From positions 62,931,790 through 62,995,789 of the forward strand of contig CM019826.1 in the NCBI GenBank assembly GCA_009763385.1: a stretch of DNA of 64,000 nucleotides, in the 5' to 3' direction. This DNA comes from Coix lacryma-jobi var. lacryma-jobi (taxonomy: Eukaryota; Streptophyta; Magnoliopsida; Poales; Poaceae). The translations under genes and the position numbers were made by a program. Shown here in pieces: positions 59,000-64,000 of the stretch; the stretch's first letter is position 1; the number at the start of each line of letters is the position of its first letter. Under the pieces are notes generated by a model. The model was given only the letters and a program-made list of their open reading frames with translations. It was not told the DNA's origin and did not search any database.

Positions 59000-60682
59000 A
59001 TGGGGGAAGCATTTTGAGATGTACAGACTGACTCTTTTATTTTGAGGTTCTTTTCTTTTGAGTTTCTTGAGTCTTTCCAATTGGTATCTTCCTTCTTTCA
59101 GTTTTGTGTCGGGCATACGCATTTACATTCTGAGCTTCATGTCTATATTCACTAGAATGTAATTATGCTCTTGTTAGTATTGCTCCGATACTTATGATGA
59201 TGCTTGTAGCTTATGCTCTTTCTGATCACTGTTACATGTTATGAGCGAGCTATTTTTGGAATGGTGCATTATGCCTAATGTATATAAATCTGAAAATGTT
59301 CACCATTGAGATATGCAACTAGCATGTGTAGGGTGTGTTGAGTCCATTCCTGCTTTTCATATATGCTAGGTTGCTATGTCTCTAGTTCTGAGTCATTCAC
59401 TTGCTTGGTTGTTCATAACTTGCTTAAAATCTGAACCAAGTATTGTTGAATTAAAAAGATCGAGATGGGATTGCTTGTCAACACCTCATGGTATTGAGAC
59501 TGTTTCTCATTGCACTTTGAGTTAAACTTGAGCCATGTAGTGTATGACCGAAACCGTTGCTTTAAGCTTCTGATTGCTTCGGCATAGGCTTCGCACGGTT
59601 GAAAAGTTAGGCGATGACAAGCTTTCAACCTCTCGCAATCACATGCCAAAAATGAACTTGTGAATTCTTTTACCGCTGCAACTCCGATATGAATTTGAAA
59701 TCTCAAGTATATGCTTCATTCCTATGCATGATGATTGAACTTTGCTAGGGGTAGTTCACCTTGTATATATGCTTAGCACTTGTTTGGATTCCTTCTATAC
59801 ATGTCTAGTGCTATTTTGATGGTGACTATCCTTTTGGCTTAAAACTGCTCACATGCTCATATGCTTCATATTTCGTATAAGTGATCAGTCTGAGCCTTTG
59901 CTATTTGAGTGCTTAATTGAGATGTTGGAGCTATACTGATTAGAGCATCTTTGCACTCTTTTGACTATATACTTGAAGCTCCTAACTTGCATTTTGACTC
60001 CATATGCATTGTGGAAGGAGATCTTGTGTTCAGGGGGAGTTTATGTGAAGGGAGTTGCTTCTCCGATACCTTTTGGCCTTGATAAGTGCATTTTCAACTA
60101 GGGGGAGAAATTTATGCAGATCATATGCTCCTGTGTTGATCAACTAAGGGGAGAATCATTTGTCCTAGTTGCTTGCATTTGTCGAGGGGGAGTTTGCTAG
60201 TTGTGTTGAGCCGTTGCCTCTGTCTTGAGGGACTAGCAAACGTTCCTAGCTTTTCATGAGCTTTCATAAGCTTTTTCATTTGGCTTTCAATTGGTATCAT
60301 CTGGTGTGCTTTCCCATTTGGTTTGGGTTGATTTCCAATTGGTTCGGAGTGATTTTCTTGCTAGTTGTGTTGAGCCTCTGTGCCTCTATCTTGAGGGACT
60401 AGCATTTTGCTTCTGTTGTCCTCCGATCTTCAATTGGTATCTGCTAGCGGTGTTGAGCCTGTTCTACCTCTTCTTGAGGGCTAGCTTTGCTTTGCTTGGT
60501 TGCGTCGAGCCGTTGCCCATGTCTTTGGGGACCAAGTTTTCGCTTCATCCACTTGACCTTCCTTGGCTTTTGTTAGGCTTTTGGGTCATTTGGTTGGGTT
60601 TTCTCTTCTCACTCCTTCCTACCTCCTTCTTCTTATTCATGATTTGTTGTGGAGTTGACAATGCACTCATCAAGGGGGAGAT
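59000..60682 (+). other. 3' untranslated region of E with multiple polypurine tracts
   Basis: This is 1.68 kb with no convincing gene; no envelope-like frame was found. GGGGGAG or GGGGAG tracts occur near 60034, 60101, 60149, 60186 and 60674, the last directly before the LTR. The phrase GTTGAGCC...CTTGAGG recurs several times between 60200 and 60540. Confidence 0.8.
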
Positions 60683-62665
60683 TGCGGATACATGGGTGTA
60701 TGCCGAGTCTCTGTGTGATGAGTGATTGTCAACGGAGATGATGTGCATGTTCTTTGGCTTGTGTTGTGCAGGTGTCGAGCACGGAGACAGTGATCTATGG
60801 CGGGTGAAGGTCAAGTTGCGACGTGCCGTGCCGACGGACCGGGCGCGATGAAGGATGGGCGTGCCGTGCGGCGGACGTGCCATGCCGATGTATCGGATGG
60901 TGAAGGGCGGACGTGGACTTAGACTGATGGACTGGAGGCTGGAGGATCAGCTGTGGTGGCTGGCAGCCTGCGACAGCGACAAGCGGAGAAGTGCGATCAA
61001 GTCGGTGGAAGGGGTGCACAGGCGGTGCATCCCCTCTACGACGCCGGTTTGTTGGTAGAGCCCGGGAAAAACCAACGGTGGACGGTTTCCAGGTTTGGGC
61101 CTCAAAACCTGGGTGCTGGGTTTCCAGGTTGAGCCACAAAACCTGGGTGCGACGGTTTCCAGGTTGAGCCTCAAAACCTGGGCGTGGGCCGGTTTCCGAG
61201 TTTGGGCCTCAAAACTCGGGCGCGGACGGTTTCCGAGTTTGGCCACAAAACTCGGGCTGGAGGCGGGTTTCCCGGTTTGGGCCTCAAAACCGGGGGCTGA
61301 TGGAAAAGGCTAGTTTCCCGGTTTGGGCCACAAAACCGGGGGTGCAGAGTGGTGGCGGCACGTGGCGGCGATCTGAAGGTTGCGTGGAGGCGACGCGGAA
61401 GACCGTGCGGGCGTGGCCGTCGGATCTACCTACCACCAGTGGGTGGACCAGATTAGCCTTAGGGTTTTCCTGGCCCGCTCTGTAATTAGAGTAGAGAGGG
61501 GTAGAGTAGGAAATAGACTTAGGCTAGGTTAGTATAAGTAGTCCAGGGGAGACACCCTCCTCCCCATCTCAGTTTTAGCTATTTCAGTTAGTGCCTTCAT
61601 TTGCTAGGGTTTCCCACTCTCCCATCCCTGCTTTAGCTAGTTGAGATCCGCAGAGAGACTCCACTCTGTGTACTGTTGATTCGAGGAAGTGAGGCCGTAT
61701 CCTCACCTTGGATCCCATCTCTTGGTGTCAATTCGCGTTTTGATTTCATGTTCATCATGTTCTTCGCGGATTGCTTTGTGCCTTGAGTTTTCCCGTCGCT
61801 TGATCTTTGTGCTCGGTTCATCTTTTGCGATTCCGTTTGAACTGAGTTGTTCTAGATCGTGAGGCACTTCTTTCCACCGAAAGAAATCATCTCTAACCTC
61901 ACGGTCTAGGAGATCGATCAAGTTTTAGTTTCGGGTCTCTTTTTCTTCCTTCCCCCGAATTCCTTCGATTCACCGATTTGGAGTTAGGTTCGAGCCATGA
62001 TCTCTTAGAGATAGCTCACTAACCTCCTTGTGACTCCTCAGATCGAATCCCAAGCCTAGAGCACTTGATTCGGAGGAGATCGGGTTGAATCGCCGGAGTT
62101 TCAGTGCAGTTTCGGGGTGACCGGACGCCGGTCACGACTTGACCGGACGCGTCCGGTCGTTGAAGGTTTGAGCGTGTTCTGTTTTCTGCTCTGACCGGAC
62201 GCTGGAGTTTAGTGGTGACCGGACTCGCCCATAGTCCTGTTCACTACTCGAACGTGCTTGTGACCGGACGCACGGGGATCGACCGGACGCTCGCAGTCAC
62301 TGCGTCCGGTCAGTTCCAGAGAGGTCCAAAACCGGTTTTTGGCTGACTGGACGCGTCCGGTCCCAGCTGACCGGACGCAGGCAGAGTCCGGTCGATCCAG
62401 TTTCGCGCCGTTTCGTTCGCGGTTCGTTCGTTCTTGATTGGACTCGAGTTTCGTCTTTTGCGTTGGCCTTCTAGGGTTGTCTAGTGTCCCGCTGTGCTTC
62501 GTGGAAGCATCCACCCTACATCTAGGGTCGTGGACATTAGCAAGCTCTAGGGTTCGCTTTTGGGGTTGAGTTTGGGACAGTGGCATCTAGTTTCCAAAAG
62601 GAAATTTTGAAGCTCCCATTCACCCCCCCCCTCTGGTCGCTTTCGGGTAGCTTCTCGGTCCTTCA
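60683..62665 (+). repeat. 3' LTR of element E
   Basis: It is 1,983 bp and matches 51713-53693. The hairpin array is at 61089-61342, the TATA-like box at 61533-61540 and the palindrome cluster at 62117-62393. Confidence 0.95.
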
Positions 62666-62670
62666 AATCA
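62666..62670 (+). repeat. Target-site duplication of E, right copy
   Basis: AATCA, the partner of 51708-51712. Confidence 0.95.
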
Positions 62671-64000
62671 ACTTGAGATGATAATAAATAAGTTGTAGAC
62701 AACTTAATAAGCTTTCCAACAAGTCTTATATCAAGTCCTTTGGCGCTATAAAGCTCTGGTTATGGCTGTTCGAAGATAGAAGTCATATTCTGTCCAAAGT
62801 TTGGACAGAACTGTCTTGCATCTAATGTTTGCCCTTTTTAAGAGCTGAATCATGTTTAGTGAATAATAACAAAGTTGTAGATAGTTTCATTAGCTTTCCA
62901 TAAAGTCTTAGTTTGCCTTGTTTGGATGTGTGTAGCTCCAGTTATGATTAAATTAAGTGCTCGCTGTGTGCTGTCCAAACTGTGCAAATAAACTGAGTTG
63001 CTTGTTATAAGTCTGAGATTGTTTATGTGACCTTTGATGCTACATCATGCCTTGATAATAATTAGTTCATGCATTCCATGTTTCTAAATTAATCAACCCA
63101 ATATAGTGTGTTAATATGTTTACCATGTTGGTTAACATGTTTAATTAAAATAGAAGCTTTTATGTGCATACATGTGTCAAGTGGGTGATGTTTGTAATAT
63201 TATCTTGATTGATTGTTATAGTTAACCTGTCTACATGCCTAGTGACCCTTGTGTAACACCTTAATATAACCATGACCTGCTGAAGTGAGTGTTCTATGTG
63301 TGTGCTAAACTAATAATTAAGTGATGTCTTCTCTTATATAGTTATCTTGATTGCTTATGCGAAATAGCCGGTAATGCTTGTGTTGTATGCCTATGTTGCA
63401 TCGTGAGTGTTTGCCTTGCATTCATACGCTCGCATTGTGCATCTCATTTAGGTACGGTAGATACACCGTGAAGGATGGGATGGTGAAGCTAAACCCGAAG
63501 ATGGTGTTTGGTGGACGGTCCCGAAGATGCAGAGCTAAGCATGTGTCAGAAGTGGAGATGCTTGCCAAGCAAGTGTCACTTAACATTAACCTAGTGTTGG
63601 TTCCCAGGCAAGCCCCGGAGCATTCTAAGTCTCCTACCCACTCTTTTATAAATGCAATTGAGTCAATATAATGATTGTTGCATTAAGTTATAGGAGTTGT
63701 GTGAAACCGTTGTTGCATTACTTATCCTTACCTTGATTACTTGGGATATACACCCTTGTTACCCTGCTAGGTCTAGGCTCGACTTATATGCTTAGCCATG
63801 CTTAGACCGGTAGAAGTCGGGCAACCTTCATGTTACCCACGAGTAATAGGTGGTTACTCGACCTTTTAACGGATATTGCCAGTAAGTGAGATAACTGAGT
63901 GTTGTGGAAAATGGAGATCGGCATATTCCTGTAGCGTTGTGCTACAGTATTTCTAGCCGTGTCGTACGGAAAAACAGTATCTTGTTAAGATGGACTTCTT
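62671..64000 (+). repeat. 3' LTR of G, second part, runs off the window
   Basis: It continues the match to the 5' LTR from about 41330 to 42661. About 1,128 bp of the LTR lie beyond the window. Confidence 0.93.

Larger units (their letters stand above)
51713..62665 (+). mobile_element. Element E: Sirevirus-type Ty1/Copia, complete at both ends
   Basis: It reads 5' LTR, primer site, gag, pol, a long 3' untranslated region with several polypurine tracts, and 3' LTR, flanked by AATCA. The LTRs differ at about 14 positions in 1.98 kb by eye (about 0.7%), so it is young. Most of the RT domain is deleted, gag has a frameshift and RNase H a stop. Without RT it could only have moved with help, unless the deletion came after insertion. 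Confidence 0.95.
38488..64000 (+). mobile_element. Element G: LARD-like non-coding LTR retrotransposon with 5.3-kb LTRs
   Basis: It reads 5' LTR 38488-43789, internal 43790-48870, 3' LTR 48871 onward, broken by E (51713-62665) and running off the window about 1.13 kb before its end. Excluding E and one target copy, its length would be about 15.7 kb. It has a primer site and polypurine tract but no gag or pol. The GGGACGAGATTC and TTTTAAGGGGG ending and the TGTAACACCCC start resemble Tekay/Del chromoviruses, which may supply its proteins. The likely 5-bp target duplication is GCAGG (38483-38487). Confidence 0.88.

Noticed and set aside
59000..60682. Envelope-like gene after pol in E
   Set aside because: Some Sireviruses have one, but no frame of useful length or membrane segment with coding character is present here.
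60291..60725. 144-codon frame rich in F/L/W crossing into the 3' LTR of E
   Set aside because: It looks membrane-like because of T-rich sequence, runs into the LTR, and has no counterpart in B.

Overview
This window is plant nuclear DNA made almost entirely of long terminal repeat (LTR) retrotransposons inserted into one another. The element lineages (Sirevirus-type Copia, Tekay/Del chromoviruses, Tat and Athila Gypsy), the initiator-Met primer sites, and a small CACTA transposon with TTTAGTCCCGG subterminal hairpins point to a grass (Poaceae). Panicoideae is my best guess, but the species cannot be fixed from the sequence. I see no host gene. The long open frames in the GC-rich LTR segments are compositional artefacts. 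Letters A to K below are my own labels.

Left nest, 1-26855. A young, almost complete chromovirus F (1-12349, plus strand; about 96 bp of its 5' LTR lie off the window) carries an extra gene, ORF0, ahead of gag-pol. Its gag-pol frame is broken only by one in-frame stop. F sits in the gag of a minus-strand Sirevirus D (12350-15101). D sits in a decayed minus-strand Tat-lineage Gypsy H (15102-20921) that has lost its reverse transcriptase. H sits in Athila-lineage Gypsy DNA (20922-26855), where one LTR has internal sequence on both sides, the primer-binding region is triplicated, and the two LTRs belong to different families.

Right nest, 26856-64000. A gag fragment of a minus-strand Sirevirus (K, 26856-27474) was hit by Sirevirus B (27475-34818, minus). 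B was hit in gag by Sirevirus A (34819-37459, plus), and A in gag by Sirevirus C (37460-38487, minus, LTR only). C's LTR holds a 563-bp CACTA element with a tRNA-like sequence. It was later hit by G (38488 to beyond 64000), a non-coding element with 5.3-kb LTRs and about 15.7 kb of its own sequence. G's 3' LTR was hit by Sirevirus E (51713-62665), which is complete at both ends with an AATCA target duplication but lacks most of its RT domain. This is six levels of insertion (K, B, A, C, G, E).

No element here looks able to move alone. F has an RT stop, E has an RT deletion, B and H have several breaks, and G codes for nothing. Points most worth following are the covarying hairpin arrays in Sirevirus LTRs, the lineage-specific palindrome clusters, ORF0 of F, the gag/pol frame layout shared by B and E, the tRNA-like unit in the CACTA element, and the LARD-like element G. 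All boundaries and difference counts were made by eye.
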